NCBI GenBank assembly: GCA_902762655.1
Contig: CACWOZ010000017.1
Location: 1 to 44,103 of the forward strand
Direction: 5' to 3'
Length of the DNA stretch: 44,103 bases
From: an uncultured Bacteroidia bacterium
GTDB lineage: Bacteria > Bacteroidota > Bacteroidia > Bacteroidales > UBA932
A model generated the notes under the pieces. The model worked only from the letters and a program-made list of their open reading frames with translations. It ran no database searches and was not told where the DNA came from. The translations under genes were made by a program, and so were the position numbers. Shown here one piece after another: positions 22,557 through 31,107 of this stretch. Positions within the stretch are counted from its first letter, which is position 1, and each line of letters opens with the position of its first letter.

Positions 22557-23723
22557 TTACTTCACCCGGACGGTGTCGGCCGGATCCACTCTCGCGATGA
22601 AGAGTGAAGGCAGCAGCATGATAAGCAGGATAGCGGCGAAAGCCACGACATTTACCAGCAGCAACTGCAGCAGATCCACATGCACGGGCACATAGGAGAC
22701 GAAGTAGTTGTCCGGATTGAGATGCACGAAATGGGTGAGGTGCTGCACGAGGCAGAACAGCAGAGCCAGGGCATTCCCTATTGCCATCCCCTTCGCGACC
22801 ACTTTCGCAGCGACTCGCAGGAATACTCCCGCGATGCTCCTGTCATCCATTCCCACGGCCTTCAGGGTACCGATGGTGGAGATGTTGCGGAAAAGCAGGA
22901 TGAGCAGTCCGGACACCATGTTGAATCCGGCCACCAGTATCATCAGCAGCAGAATGGCCAGGACATTGAAGTCGATGAGGTCCAGCCAGTCGAAGATATT
23001 GTAGTATTTGTCGACGGCGGCAACCGCCATCACGGGATCGTCGTCATCGCTGCTGCTGCCATAGGCGTAGCCGGCGATGCTCACCGCCTTGTCCTTTTCG
23101 GCGCGGCGGCTGCGGTAGCGGTCCGCCAGGGTGATTTCCAATGCGGAAGCCTTGTCATCTTCCCAACCATTGACACGGCGGATATCGTCGATAGAGGCCA
23201 GCACCACGGGATTGCCGGCATTGTCGCTGATTCCCTCATAGATGCTGCCTACGGTGAATTTGCGCACCTGCACCCTCTCCCCTATGAAATACGCGCGGAG
23301 TTCATCCCCTTCCGCGAGCCGCAGGGTGCGCGCAAGGCTGCGGGGGATGCTGAGACGCAGGGGGATGGTGTCGGCAGAGGGTACAGCCTTGAACATCACG
23401 CCCTGCAGGTCGCCGCCGTTCTGCACGATGCCGGCGCGGTACACGGCGGGAGTCACGGCCTCAACCCCCTTCATTGTGAGTATGCCTTCCAGAAAAGATG
23501 GCTCCGCGTTGATGCTGACATCGCTGCCGAAGGCATTCGCCTGCGGGCTGGTGAGCTGGATGTCGCCCGAAAGCGACGAAATGCCCTCGCGTATTTCCCT
23601 GCGGAAACCCGAAGAGATGGCCAGGGACAGTATAATAACAAGGAAGGAGACAGCCACCGAGATGACTGCCATCCTTCCCTTGAAATTTATCCGGGAGGCT
23701 ATGAATCTACCAGATGTGGACAC
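22557..23723 (-). CDS. FtsX/LolC-type ABC transporter permease
   Basis: The 388-residue product is an FtsX-family permease. It has an N-terminal transmembrane helix (about 20-40), a large periplasmic MacB-like domain, and three helices at the end. This is the layout of LolC/E lipoprotein-release and MacB-type subunits. LFRNISTIGTLKAVGMDDRSI is the coupling-helix region. No ATG fits the conserved start. A GTG at 23723, preceded by GGAGG with 6-base spacing, keeps the usual FIASRINFKG leader, while the next ATG (23672) would remove it. The GTG start overlaps the M13 peptidase gene by 17 bases. No ABC ATPase gene is adjacent. Confidence 0.8.
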   Translation of the reverse strand: MSTSGRFIASRINFKGRMAVISVAVSFLVIILSLAISSGFRREIREGISSLSGDIQLTSPQANAFGSDVSINAEPSFLEGILTMKGVEAVTPAVYRAGIVQNGGDLQGVMFKAVPSADTIPLRLSIPRSLARTLRLAEGDELRAYFIGERVQVRKFTVGSIYEGISDNAGNPVVLASIDDIRRVNGWEDDKASALEITLADRYRSRRAEKDKAVSIAGYAYGSSSDDDDPVMAVAAVDKYYNIFDWLDLIDFNVLAILLLMILVAGFNMVSGLLILLFRNISTIGTLKAVGMDDRSIAGVFLRVAAKVVAKGMAIGNALALLFCLVQHLTHFVHLNPDNYFVSYVPVHVDLLQLLLVNVVAFAAILLIMLLPSLFIARVDPADTVRVK

Positions 23724-25725
23724 GTTCTTCCTCCGGACGGAACATTGGATCGCCCTCCTTGATGCCGAATGCGTCGAAGAAGGTGCCGAAGTTGCGAAGC
23801 GAAACATTCACGCGGTTCTCCGCAAGGGAGTGAGGGTCTGTGTTAGTCAGGCGCGCCTTCTCCTCATCGGTAATGTTCTGCGCCCATACGGTGGCATAGC
23901 CGATGTAGAAGCGCTGCTCAGGAGTGAATCCGTCGATAAGGCCGATGTTCTTGCCCTTGATGGCATTCTGCATCGCGGTGTAGGCAATGCTGAGTCCGCC
24001 GTGGTCGCCGATGTTCTCACCAAGAGTGAAGTGGCCGTTGGCATGTACGCCGGGGAGGATTTCTACCTCGTCGAACTGTGCGGCGAGTTTCTCGGCCTTT
24101 GCACGGAACCTGGCATCGTCCTCGTCGGTCCACCAGTTCGTCATGTTGCCGTTCTTGTCGAAGAGACGGCCCTGGTCGTCGAAGCCGTGGCTCATCTCGT
24201 GGCCTATCACGACACCGATTGCGCCATAGTTGACTGCATCGTCGGCATCAGGATTGAAGAACGGAGGCTGCAGGATAGCTGCAGGGAAGCAGATCTCGTT
24301 GGTGGTGGGATTGTAGTAGGCGTTCACGGTCTGGGGAGTCATGCCCCATTCGGTCTTGTCCGTGGGCTTGCCGAGTTTTGAGAGATTGTCGGCCACATAC
24401 CAGCGGCTTGCGGCGCGGAGGTTCTCGTAGTAACTCTTTTCGGGATCGACCTCGAGGGTGCTGTAGTCCTTCCACTTGTCGGGATAGCCGATCTTGACGG
24501 TGAAGTTGTCGAGTTTGTCGTGGGCTTTCGCCTTGGTCTCGTCTCCCATCCAGTCGAGTTCGTCGATGTGCTGGCCGAGGGCCACCTGGAGGTTCTTCAC
24601 AAGAGCGAGCATCTGCTTCTTGGAAGATTCGGGGAAGTAGCGGTCGACGTACATCTTTCCGACTGCCTCTCCAAGCACTCCGTTAGGGACAGCCATGGCC
24701 CTCTTCCAACGGGGCTTGTGTTCCTGGATGCCTGCCATCTGGCGGGAATAGAAATCGAACTGTGCAGCGTAGAAGTCATCGCTGAGGGCGCCGCAGCCAC
24801 CGCTCACGAGGTGTGCGAGGAGGTAGTCCTTGAGTACCTGGAGGTCGGCGGAGGCGACATAGTCGCTGAGGGCCTTGAAGAAGGATGGCTCACCTACGAT
24901 GATCTTTTCCTGTGCGGGCAGTCCGCCGGCCTCGAAGAAGGCTGCGAAATCGAAGCCGGGATAGGCCTTGATTATCTGCTCGGTAGACATGGGGTTGTAG
25001 AGTTTGGTGTAGTCGCGTTCCTGCTCCCTGGTCCAGGAGTTCACTGCGAGATAGTCCTCGACCGCGACGGTATTGTCGGCCACGGCCTGGGCATTCTCCA
25101 CTCCTGCGAGGGTCAGGACCTTGTTCAGGAAGATACGGTAACCTTCCTTGATAGCGGCGTTCTCGCTCTTGACATAGTAGTCACGGTCTCCGATTCCAAG
25201 ACCGCCCTGACTGATGTAGAGGATCTGGTTGTCGCTGTCCATCAGGTCGGCTTCGACAAAGGCCCCGAAAAGGCCGCCTTCTCCATCGAGATGGAGTTTC
25301 GCAAGGGCCTCGGCAAAGGCCTTCTTGTCGGAAATAGACTGGATCTCAGCTATATATTTCTGAAGAGGTGCGGCGCCCTCGGTATTGAGTCTGGTAGAAT
25401 CGAGGCCCTGCTTGTAGAGGTCCACGATTTTCTGCTCTATGCTGCCCTTCTTCGTTTCCATGTCGGCCATCGAAGCGAAGAGGTCGTTCAGACGGGTGAC
25501 ATTGTTCTCGCGGAGCTGGTCGAAGGTTCCGAAACGGCTGTATTCGGCACCGAGTGGATTGGCGACCTGCCATCCATGCGTCGCGTATTTGTAGAAATCA
25601 TCTCCCGGAGCTACCGAAGTGTCGAGGTTGCCGAGGTCGATGGCGGGGACTTTCTCCCCGGATTTGTTCTGGCAGGCTGCTGCCAGCATCATCATTGGAA
25701 GCATACACAAAATCAACTTTTTCAT
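23707..25725 (-). CDS. M13-family zinc metallopeptidase lipoprotein (PepO-like)
   Basis: This 672-residue neprilysin-like endopeptidase acts on short peptides. A lipoprotein signal ends LAAACQN (Cys18). The M13 N-terminal region starts at DDFYKYATHGW and the catalytic domain follows. HEMSH (509-513) gives two zinc ligands and the base, and Glu570 in ENIGDHGG gives the third. VNAYYNPTTNEICFPAAILQ (467-486) is the substrate-binding NAYY motif, and the C terminus is the conserved RPEEERVHIW. The enzyme appears complete and should face the periplasm or cell surface. It follows the TPR gene with one base between the stop and the ATG. Confidence 0.95.
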   Translation of the reverse strand: MKKLILCMLPMMMLAAACQNKSGEKVPAIDLGNLDTSVAPGDDFYKYATHGWQVANPLGAEYSRFGTFDQLRENNVTRLNDLFASMADMETKKGSIEQKIVDLYKQGLDSTRLNTEGAAPLQKYIAEIQSISDKKAFAEALAKLHLDGEGGLFGAFVEADLMDSDNQILYISQGGLGIGDRDYYVKSENAAIKEGYRIFLNKVLTLAGVENAQAVADNTVAVEDYLAVNSWTREQERDYTKLYNPMSTEQIIKAYPGFDFAAFFEAGGLPAQEKIIVGEPSFFKALSDYVASADLQVLKDYLLAHLVSGGCGALSDDFYAAQFDFYSRQMAGIQEHKPRWKRAMAVPNGVLGEAVGKMYVDRYFPESSKKQMLALVKNLQVALGQHIDELDWMGDETKAKAHDKLDNFTVKIGYPDKWKDYSTLEVDPEKSYYENLRAASRWYVADNLSKLGKPTDKTEWGMTPQTVNAYYNPTTNEICFPAAILQPPFFNPDADDAVNYGAIGVVIGHEMSHGFDDQGRLFDKNGNMTNWWTDEDDARFRAKAEKLAAQFDEVEILPGVHANGHFTLGENIGDHGGLSIAYTAMQNAIKGKNIGLIDGFTPEQRFYIGYATVWAQNITDEEKARLTNTDPHSLAENRVNVSLRNFGTFFDAFGIKEGDPMFRPEEERVHIW

Positions 25726-25726
25726 A

Positions 25727-26548
25727 TCACTTTTTCTTTTGCTTGTTTTTGTCTATCAATGCCATATTGGCCGTGGCCGTTTCGTCGCCAGGATTAAGTT
25801 TAAGTACTTTCCTGTAGTACTTCGCGGCCTTTTTGTCGTCTCTGCGGACAACCTGCCAGTAAGCGCCCAGATTGTTCAGGAAGAGGGTGGATCTGGGGTT
25901 TACCTTGAGCATCCGTTCCGACAGTATCCGGAAGGATTCGTATGAATTGGCGCTGCCGGTCTTGTAGAAGAGGTAGCAGTATTCCTGCACGGCGGCCTCG
26001 AAATCGGCGCGGCTCACCTCCTGCCCCTCGAACAGCCAGTGCGGATGCGACTTCGTATCATAGTCTATGAGGTCCAGCATGGCGGTAGCGGCCATGTCCG
26101 GGCTGTCCTTCTCGTAGGCGGCGAGGGCGCTTATCTTGTCGAAACGGTAGATAAGCATGTCCGGGGCCAGTTCGATAGCACGGTCTATGCACTTCTGGCT
26201 GATACGGAAGAGGGAATCGTTGAAAACAGGCACCGTGAAATAGTTCACCGGCCTGCCAAGCGTATCTTTCAGGGAAAGGACCGGCTTGTTGCCCAGATAC
26301 CTGGCGGCATCCACCTGCTGCACTTCCTCGGAACGGGATTTCGCGAAGAAGTAGTTATAGCGTCCTTCGAGCATGTCGGTATCGTCGGGGAAGGCCTCGG
26401 CCCACTTGTCTAGAATGTACTCCACGCCTACGCCGCCGGCTCCCACGCTGCGTACCTGCCTTTCGTATTTTTCCTTGAACCTGGCCGCATCCTGGGCAAA
26501 GGAGCCGCAGCACATGGCAAGCAGGAATATCGTCAATATCTTTTTCAT
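25727..26548 (-). CDS. Secreted TPR-like protein
   Basis: The 273-residue product has a signal peptide ending GSFAQ and then helical repeats. The last one (about 222-262, FLNNLGAYWQVVRRDDKKAAKYYRKVLKLNPGD) reads as a clear tetratricopeptide unit, with weaker ones before it (CIDRAIELAPDMLIYRFDKISALAAY). TPRs act as protein-protein interfaces. It overlaps the RsmF-like gene by 4 bases and precedes the M13 peptidase by one base, so it belongs to the envelope operon. No specific partner can be named. Confidence 0.7.
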   Translation of the reverse strand: MKKILTIFLLAMCCGSFAQDAARFKEKYERQVRSVGAGGVGVEYILDKWAEAFPDDTDMLEGRYNYFFAKSRSEEVQQVDAARYLGNKPVLSLKDTLGRPVNYFTVPVFNDSLFRISQKCIDRAIELAPDMLIYRFDKISALAAYEKDSPDMAATAMLDLIDYDTKSHPHWLFEGQEVSRADFEAAVQEYCYLFYKTGSANSYESFRILSERMLKVNPRSTLFLNNLGAYWQVVRRDDKKAAKYYRKVLKLNPGDETATANMALIDKNKQKKK

Positions 26549-27621
26549 ACGTCCATCTGGATCCGCCGGCTCTTGGGATACAGGTTATTGCATCTCGAGC
26601 CGAGATTCTTCACAAAACCGAGGGGATGCGAACGGTAGCATACCGTCAGCATTCCGCGGGGGGCATCCGGCAGGAACAGTGTGTCCCTGTGGAGATACCG
26701 GAGTGCTTGCTGCAAATCCAGTTCCACTTTTGGCACGGATTCATCAAAAATTTGCAAACGGCTCTCCAGAGGCCTCAGGTCGGTTATTTTGCATCGGGCC
26801 GACGGGGCTTCGGAGGTCTTGTGCAGGGCTCCGGCCCACTGGCCTTCTCCCGGGACCGTGCCGGCACGCAGGAGATTGCCGCAGCGCGTGAGCTCCACTC
26901 CGTACTGCGCGAATTCGTTCTCTGCGGGGATGATATCTCCTCCGAGTTCGCGGGCGGCCCATTCGAGATTGGAATCGTTCTCGCAGTCTTCGTAGGTGCA
27001 GGTGGAGTAGATGAGCAGGCCTCCTTCCCTGAGGGCGGGCCATACGTCGGCGAGGATACGGCGCTGGCGGGCGGCGCAGATTCCGGGGAGTTCCGGGGTC
27101 CACTCGGCGACGGCGCGGGGATCCTTCCGGAACATGCCTTCTCCGCTGCAGGGCACATCCGCCACTATCACGTCGTAATATCCCTTCATCGTGCGGCCGA
27201 TCACCGCAGGATCGACGCTGGTTACGGTTACATTGGGATCTCCCCAGACTGTGACGTTGTCGGCGAGCACCGAAACGCGGGCTTTCATGACTTCGTTGGC
27301 CGTGAGTTCGAAGGCGTCGCCGAGGGTTTCGCGGCAGGAGGTGGCGATGTCGGTGGTTTTTCCGCCGGGGGCAGCACACAAATCCAGGACCCGTAAGGTC
27401 CGGCTACGCTGTCCCAGAGCGAGTTTACGGAAGAGATGGCCGACGAACATGGCGCTGCTGTCCTGCACATAATAGCAGCCGGCGTGGAAAAGGGGGTCGA
27501 GGGTGAAGTTGGGGCGTTCGGAAAGGATGCGGCCATAGGCACTCCACGGCACCGGAGCGCCATCCGGACCGTCGCAACCTTTGAACGGGTTCAGCCTTAT
27601 GGACGTGGAAGCCCCGGCCAT
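26545..27621 (-). CDS. RsmF-like rRNA cytosine-C5 methyltransferase
   Basis: This 358-residue SAM-dependent enzyme of the NOL1/NOP2/sun group probably makes 5-methylcytosine in rRNA. The N-terminal segment (TSIRLNPFKG) is the substrate lead-in. The SAM motif DLCAAPGGKT is at 80-89, the PCS motif ADVPCSGEGM has Cys158, and the catalytic TC motif YSTCTYEDCEND has Cys208. The C-terminal segment with LGFVKNLGSRCNNLYPKSRRI has the NNLYP end of RsmF/YebU homologues. It is shorter than the ~480 residues of E. coli RsmF, mainly at the N terminus. It overlaps the SRPBCC gene by one base (TGATG) and the TPR gene by four. Confidence 0.85.
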   Translation of the reverse strand: MAGASTSIRLNPFKGCDGPDGAPVPWSAYGRILSERPNFTLDPLFHAGCYYVQDSSAMFVGHLFRKLALGQRSRTLRVLDLCAAPGGKTTDIATSCRETLGDAFELTANEVMKARVSVLADNVTVWGDPNVTVTSVDPAVIGRTMKGYYDVIVADVPCSGEGMFRKDPRAVAEWTPELPGICAARQRRILADVWPALREGGLLIYSTCTYEDCENDSNLEWAARELGGDIIPAENEFAQYGVELTRCGNLLRAGTVPGEGQWAGALHKTSEAPSARCKITDLRPLESRLQIFDESVPKVELDLQQALRYLHRDTLFLPDAPRGMLTVCYRSHPLGFVKNLGSRCNNLYPKSRRIQMDV

Positions 27622-28064
27622 CAGAATTTGAATCCTTCCGGCATGCCTTCTGGCACGCGACCTTCGGAAACGGCCACCAGGCCGTCCACCATCTTATCGA
27701 GAGCCTCCTTGAGTTTGTTCCCTATCATCATCTTCATCATGAGGTTGAGGTCGGCGAGGAGGTCGATGTGGAAGTCCGTCTTGCCGGGCTCTTCTGCCTC
27801 GTCGAAATGCAGGGAGACCATGAACTTGAAAGGAGCCCCGTTGTCCTGAAGCTCTATATACATGTAAGGTTCGCGGCGCGTGACCTTCACACCGATCGCG
27901 AAGCCCTGGACGGTCGTGGAGATAGTGTCGTAGTCGGCTGTGATGTCCTTACGCTTGTCTTCCGGCAACATTGAAACGAAGTTCCGCATGTCGGTGAAAG
28001 CCATATAGAGTTCGGCCTGCGTGCGGGAAACGATCCCGTGTTTGCTGCTGTATTGTGCGCTCAT
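27621..28064 (-). CDS. SRPBCC-fold protein
   Basis: The 147-residue product looks like a START/polyketide-cyclase-like (SRPBCC) lipid-binding protein: SKHGIVSRTQAELYMAFTDMRNFVSMLP is the usual N-terminal strand-helix part, and the C-terminal long helix (LMMKMMIGNKLKEALDKMVDGLV) closes the cavity. The ligand is unknown. An in-frame start at 28121 lies upstream of the -7 box, so MSAQYSS at 28064 is chosen. It heads the long minus-strand block, and its stop overlaps the methyltransferase start. Confidence 0.65.
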   Translation of the reverse strand: MSAQYSSKHGIVSRTQAELYMAFTDMRNFVSMLPEDKRKDITADYDTISTTVQGFAIGVKVTRREPYMYIELQDNGAPFKFMVSLHFDEAEEPGKTDFHIDLLADLNLMMKMMIGNKLKEALDKMVDGLVAVSEGRVPEGMPEGFKF

Positions 28065-28078
28065 AAGAGTAATTTTAC

Positions 28079-28086
28079 TAAATTTG
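28079..28086 (+). promoter_or_regulatory. -7 promoter box (TAAATTTG) of the NUDIX gene
   Basis: A perfect box ending 29 bases before the NUDIX ATG at 28116. Its transcript start falls within or near the opposing box at 28097. Confidence 0.5.
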
Positions 28087-28096
28087 CAATCTGTCG

Positions 28097-28104
28097 CAAA
28101 GATA
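28097..28104 (-). promoter_or_regulatory. -7 promoter box (TATCTTTG) of the SRPBCC gene
   Basis: A perfect box on the minus strand, 32 bases before the ATG at 28064. The two promoters face each other across overlapping initiation regions. Confidence 0.5.
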
Positions 28105-28115
28105 GCAATTTTTAT

Positions 28116-28727
28116 ATGCACCGGATATATTTCGAGAAACGCTCAATCATTATCTGCGAGCCGGGAGACCAGGCGCTTGCCGATCCGAACGCCGTGGAGT
28201 TCCATCTCGGAGAAAAAATCGACATCCATACCCTGGTACTGATGTTCGAATCGTCCAAGGAGCTTGCCAGAATTTATATTCCGGCCGTCAATACCGACAA
28301 GGTCTACCACCGCCTCTGCGCCGAATTCAAGGAGGTGAATGCCGCCGGAGGATTGGTGAGCAACCGGCGCGGGGACTATCTTCTCATCAAGCGTGGAGGC
28401 CTCTGGGACCTGCCCAAGGGGCATCAGGAGGACGGAGAGGACATACGGACCACCGCTCTCCGCGAGGTGCAGGAAGAGACGGGCGTGGACAAACTCGAGC
28501 TCCGGGACCTCATCTGTGTCACCGACCACTGCTACCTGCGTGACGGCATCTGGCACCTCAAGCACACCTGGTGGTACGACATGCTCTACACCGATCCCGT
28601 AAACCTCACTCCACAGCGAGAGGAGGACATCACAAAGGCGAGTTGGGTGGCAAAATCGAGCCTTCCTCCTTTCCTTGCAGATACATATCCTTCGATTCTT
28701 GAAGTGTTCCGCGAGGCGAGGGTGTAA
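28116..28727 (+). CDS. NUDIX hydrolase
   Basis: This 203-residue protein has a full NUDIX box at 102-124 (GHQEDGEDIRTTALREV then QEETGV), so it should hydrolyse a nucleoside diphosphate linked to another group with Mg2+. The first ~75 residues form an unusual N-terminal extension with no recognised domain, rich in strands. WHLKHTWWYDMLY lies in the substrate-side strand region. The substrate is unknown. The start follows the promoter box; a longer frame from 28038 would begin before the promoter. Confidence 0.85.
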   Translation: MHRIYFEKRSIIICEPGDQALADPNAVEFHLGEKIDIHTLVLMFESSKELARIYIPAVNTDKVYHRLCAEFKEVNAAGGLVSNRRGDYLLIKRGGLWDLPKGHQEDGEDIRTTALREVQEETGVDKLELRDLICVTDHCYLRDGIWHLKHTWWYDMLYTDPVNLTPQREEDITKASWVAKSSLPPFLADTYPSILEVFREARV

Positions 28728-28795
28728 AAAATCGTCTCTGACTGAAACTTTTGCGGGAGCTTTGCCGTATAATAAAAGTATCATCCCGCTGAAAA

Positions 28796-29848
28796 ATGAA
28801 ACTTTCACAATTCAAATTCGACCTTCCACAGGAGCGCATCGCGACCGAGCCTACCCGCTGGAGGGATGAGTGCAAACTCATGGTCCTCCACAAGAAAACC
28901 GGAGAAATCGAGCACCGTCTGTTCAAGGACATCATAGATTATTTCGGAAAAGGCGACCTCTTCGTGCTGAACGACACCAAGGTGTTCCCCGCCAAACTTC
29001 TCGGCAAGAAGGAGAAGACCGGCGCCGACATCATGGTTTTCCTCCTCCGCGAACTCAACAAGGAGCAGAAACTCTGGGACGTGATAGTCGAGCCTGCACG
29101 CAAGATACGCATCGGCAACAAACTCTACTTCGGCGAAGACGAGAGCATGGTGGCCGAGGTCATCGACAACACCACCTCGCGCGGCAGGACCCTGCGTTTC
29201 CTCTACGACGGACCTTACGATGAATTCAAGGCAAATCTTTTCGCCCTTGGCAAGACTCCTGTTCCCGAATGGGTAAAGGAGAATCCCGGTCCCGAAGATG
29301 TGGAGAACTTCCAGACCATCTTCGCTGCGCACGAAGGCGCAGTTTCAGCTCCCGCAGCCGGTCTGCACTTCAGCCGCGAGCTTTTCAACCGCATGATCCT
29401 CAGTGACATCGACAAGACCTTCATAACGGTTCACATGGGAATCGGCCACTTCCGCAGGGTAGATGTGGAAGACCTCTCGAAGCACCGCATGGACGGAGAG
29501 CGCATGATCATTTCGGAAGAAGCTGCGGCCAAGATCAACGCTACCAAGAAAGCCGGGCACAAGATTCTGGCTGTCGGCGTCACCGTCGCCCGCGCGCTGG
29601 AGACCTACGTGACCACCACCAACGAGGTGAAGGCCAACGACATCTGGACCAACAAATTCATCTTTCCTCCCTACACTTATTCCATCCCGGACGCGTTCGT
29701 ATCGAACTTCCACAGGCCCGAGTCGACCATGCTGATGTGCGTGGCCGCCTTCGGAGGATACCAGAATGTGATGAATGCATATGACGTCGCGCTCAAGGAA
29801 GACTACCGCTTCGGGCCTTATGGAGATGCCTTGCTGATAGTCGATTAG
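28796..29848 (+). CDS. queA: tRNA preQ1(34) S-adenosylmethionine ribosyltransferase-isomerase
   Basis: The 350-residue enzyme transfers and isomerises the ribosyl moiety of S-adenosylmethionine onto preQ1 in tRNA, giving epoxyqueuosine at position 34. It is full length (E. coli QueA is 356). Conserved parts are LPQERIATEP (10-19), VLNDTKVFPAKL, HEGAVSAPAAGLHFS, TVHMGIGHFRRV and NKFIFPPY, and the tail EDYRFGPYGDALLI. An inverted repeat (28753-28758 with 28784-28789) lies in the short leader. It is followed by a strong terminator at 29875. Confidence 0.96.
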   Translation: MKLSQFKFDLPQERIATEPTRWRDECKLMVLHKKTGEIEHRLFKDIIDYFGKGDLFVLNDTKVFPAKLLGKKEKTGADIMVFLLRELNKEQKLWDVIVEPARKIRIGNKLYFGEDESMVAEVIDNTTSRGRTLRFLYDGPYDEFKANLFALGKTPVPEWVKENPGPEDVENFQTIFAAHEGAVSAPAAGLHFSRELFNRMILSDIDKTFITVHMGIGHFRRVDVEDLSKHRMDGERMIISEEAAAKINATKKAGHKILAVGVTVARALETYVTTTNEVKANDIWTNKFIFPPYTYSIPDAFVSNFHRPESTMLMCVAAFGGYQNVMNAYDVALKEDYRFGPYGDALLIVD

Positions 29849-29874
29849 GCATAGGCAAACTTGAATTTCAGTTT

Positions 29875-29912
29875 TTACCCCCGGCCGTACCCCCGGGGGT
29901 AACTTGTTTTTT
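29875..29912 (+). terminator. Rho-independent terminator of queA
   Basis: A perfect 10-bp GC-rich stem (TTACCCCCGG at 29875-29884 with 29893-29902) and a T-rich tail. It is nested in a second inverted repeat, 29852-29859 with 29910-29917, whose right arm reaches the start of the dprA promoter. Confidence 0.8.
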
Positions 29913-29926
29913 GCCTAACTTGCGGC

Positions 29927-31096
29927 ATGGAAGATTTGGTAAAAGAAAGGGCTGGTGCCGCCGCGTTGGGAAGGATTTTCGGCTATGAGCCGCTTTATGT
30001 CTCTGGACTGGTTTCCAAACTTGGATCCGCCGCCGCTGTCTTCGACCTCTCCCCCAGGGAGGCCGATGCGTTGCTGGGACCCTACAGTAAATACAGGGGG
30101 AAGATATGCCCGGCCGCGCTGGATGCGGCCTGCAAAGAGCTGAAAGCGCTCTCCGCCCGAGGCTTCCACTACATAGCATGTACCGAAACGGACTTCCCCG
30201 CCCTGCTGCTGGACTGCCCGGACTGCCCTGCGGGGCTTTACTACATCAGCAAGTCGGAGCCGGCAGCTATTTTCTCCGGAAGGCCGGCGGTCGCCGTGGT
30301 AGGCACGAGGGATATCTCCCCGTACGGCCGGGAGTGGACGCGGAAGATAGTTCAGACGTGCGCGCAGGCGCCTTCTCGCCCTTGCATAATCAGCGGCCTG
30401 GCCTACGGGGTGGATATTACGGCGCATCTGACAGCCCTGGACTGCGGCATCCCGACGATAGCCGTGCTGCCCTGCGGCATCGACAGCATCTATCCGGCTG
30501 CACACAGGCAGGCGGCGGAGCGCATCGCGGAGGCTCCTGCGAGCGCCATTGTGACCGATTATCCACCAGAAACGTCGCCGGTAGCGTTTACATTCGTCCG
30601 GAGGAACAGGATCATAGCAGGGCTCGCGGGATGCACGGTGCTGGTGGAATCCAAACCCAAGGGCGGAGGGCTGATAACATGCAGGTTGGCAGAAAGTTAC
30701 GGAAGAGAGGTCTTCGCCCTTCCCGGGCGCGTGGACGACATCCGCTCCGCCGGCTGCAACGCCCTCATCCGCAGCGGCAGCGCCCAGGCCATCACCGGTC
30801 TGGAAGGGCTCGGGGAACAGCTCGGACTCGGAAAGTACGATATCCGCAGGAAGCCTGACTTCGCGGAGAGCGTCGCAGCCTTCTACGGGGCGCGTCATGG
30901 CACTGCCGGGCTGGACTCAATCACCCGCATCGCCTCGCTGATCGCGGGAAACCGGGGTATAGGCCTGGAGGATCTCTGCTTCCGCAGCGGAGAACCCTAC
31001 AACGAGGTGGCGCGCATCGCGATGATGCTCGAGGCAGACGGTTTCATCTGCATAGACCTTATGCAACGGTGTACCATCAATGCGAGAAAATCGTAA
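29927..31096 (+). CDS. dprA: DNA-processing protein DprA
   Basis: This 389-residue protein binds single-stranded DNA and loads RecA during natural transformation. The Rossmann-like DprA core (about 70-290) has VAVVGTRDISPYG (124-136), SGLAYGVDITAH, VLPCGIDSIYPAAHR, RRNRIIAGL and VESKPKGGGLIT. The short N-terminal segment resembles helix-hairpin-helix DNA-binding modules, and the C-terminal ~60 residues a winged-helix domain. The -7 region just before the ATG (TAACTTG at 29916) is one base short of the consensus, so the promoter is uncertain. It is the only competence gene in the window. Confidence 0.93.
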   Translation: MEDLVKERAGAAALGRIFGYEPLYVSGLVSKLGSAAAVFDLSPREADALLGPYSKYRGKICPAALDAACKELKALSARGFHYIACTETDFPALLLDCPDCPAGLYYISKSEPAAIFSGRPAVAVVGTRDISPYGREWTRKIVQTCAQAPSRPCIISGLAYGVDITAHLTALDCGIPTIAVLPCGIDSIYPAAHRQAAERIAEAPASAIVTDYPPETSPVAFTFVRRNRIIAGLAGCTVLVESKPKGGGLITCRLAESYGREVFALPGRVDDIRSAGCNALIRSGSAQAITGLEGLGEQLGLGKYDIRRKPDFAESVAAFYGARHGTAGLDSITRIASLIAGNRGIGLEDLCFRSGEPYNEVARIAMMLEADGFICIDLMQRCTINARKS

Positions 31097-31101
31097 CTTT
31101 G
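31094..31101 (+). promoter_or_regulatory. -7 promoter box (TAACTTTG) of tatD, near-leaderless
   Basis: A perfect box that overlaps the dprA stop codon and ends 6 bases before the ATG at 31108. A longer in-frame start at 31069 lies inside dprA and before the box, so it is rejected. Confidence 0.5.
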
Positions 31102-31107
31102 CGGAAT

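Noticed and set aside
22680-23762. A 360-codon plus-strand frame opposite the permease
   Set aside because: It lies over the permease gene, is rich in His, Gln and Asp, and has no motif.
24520-25797. A 425-codon plus-strand frame opposite the M13 peptidase
   Set aside because: It covers a gene with complete zinc-site motifs on the other strand and its translation has no recognisable domain.
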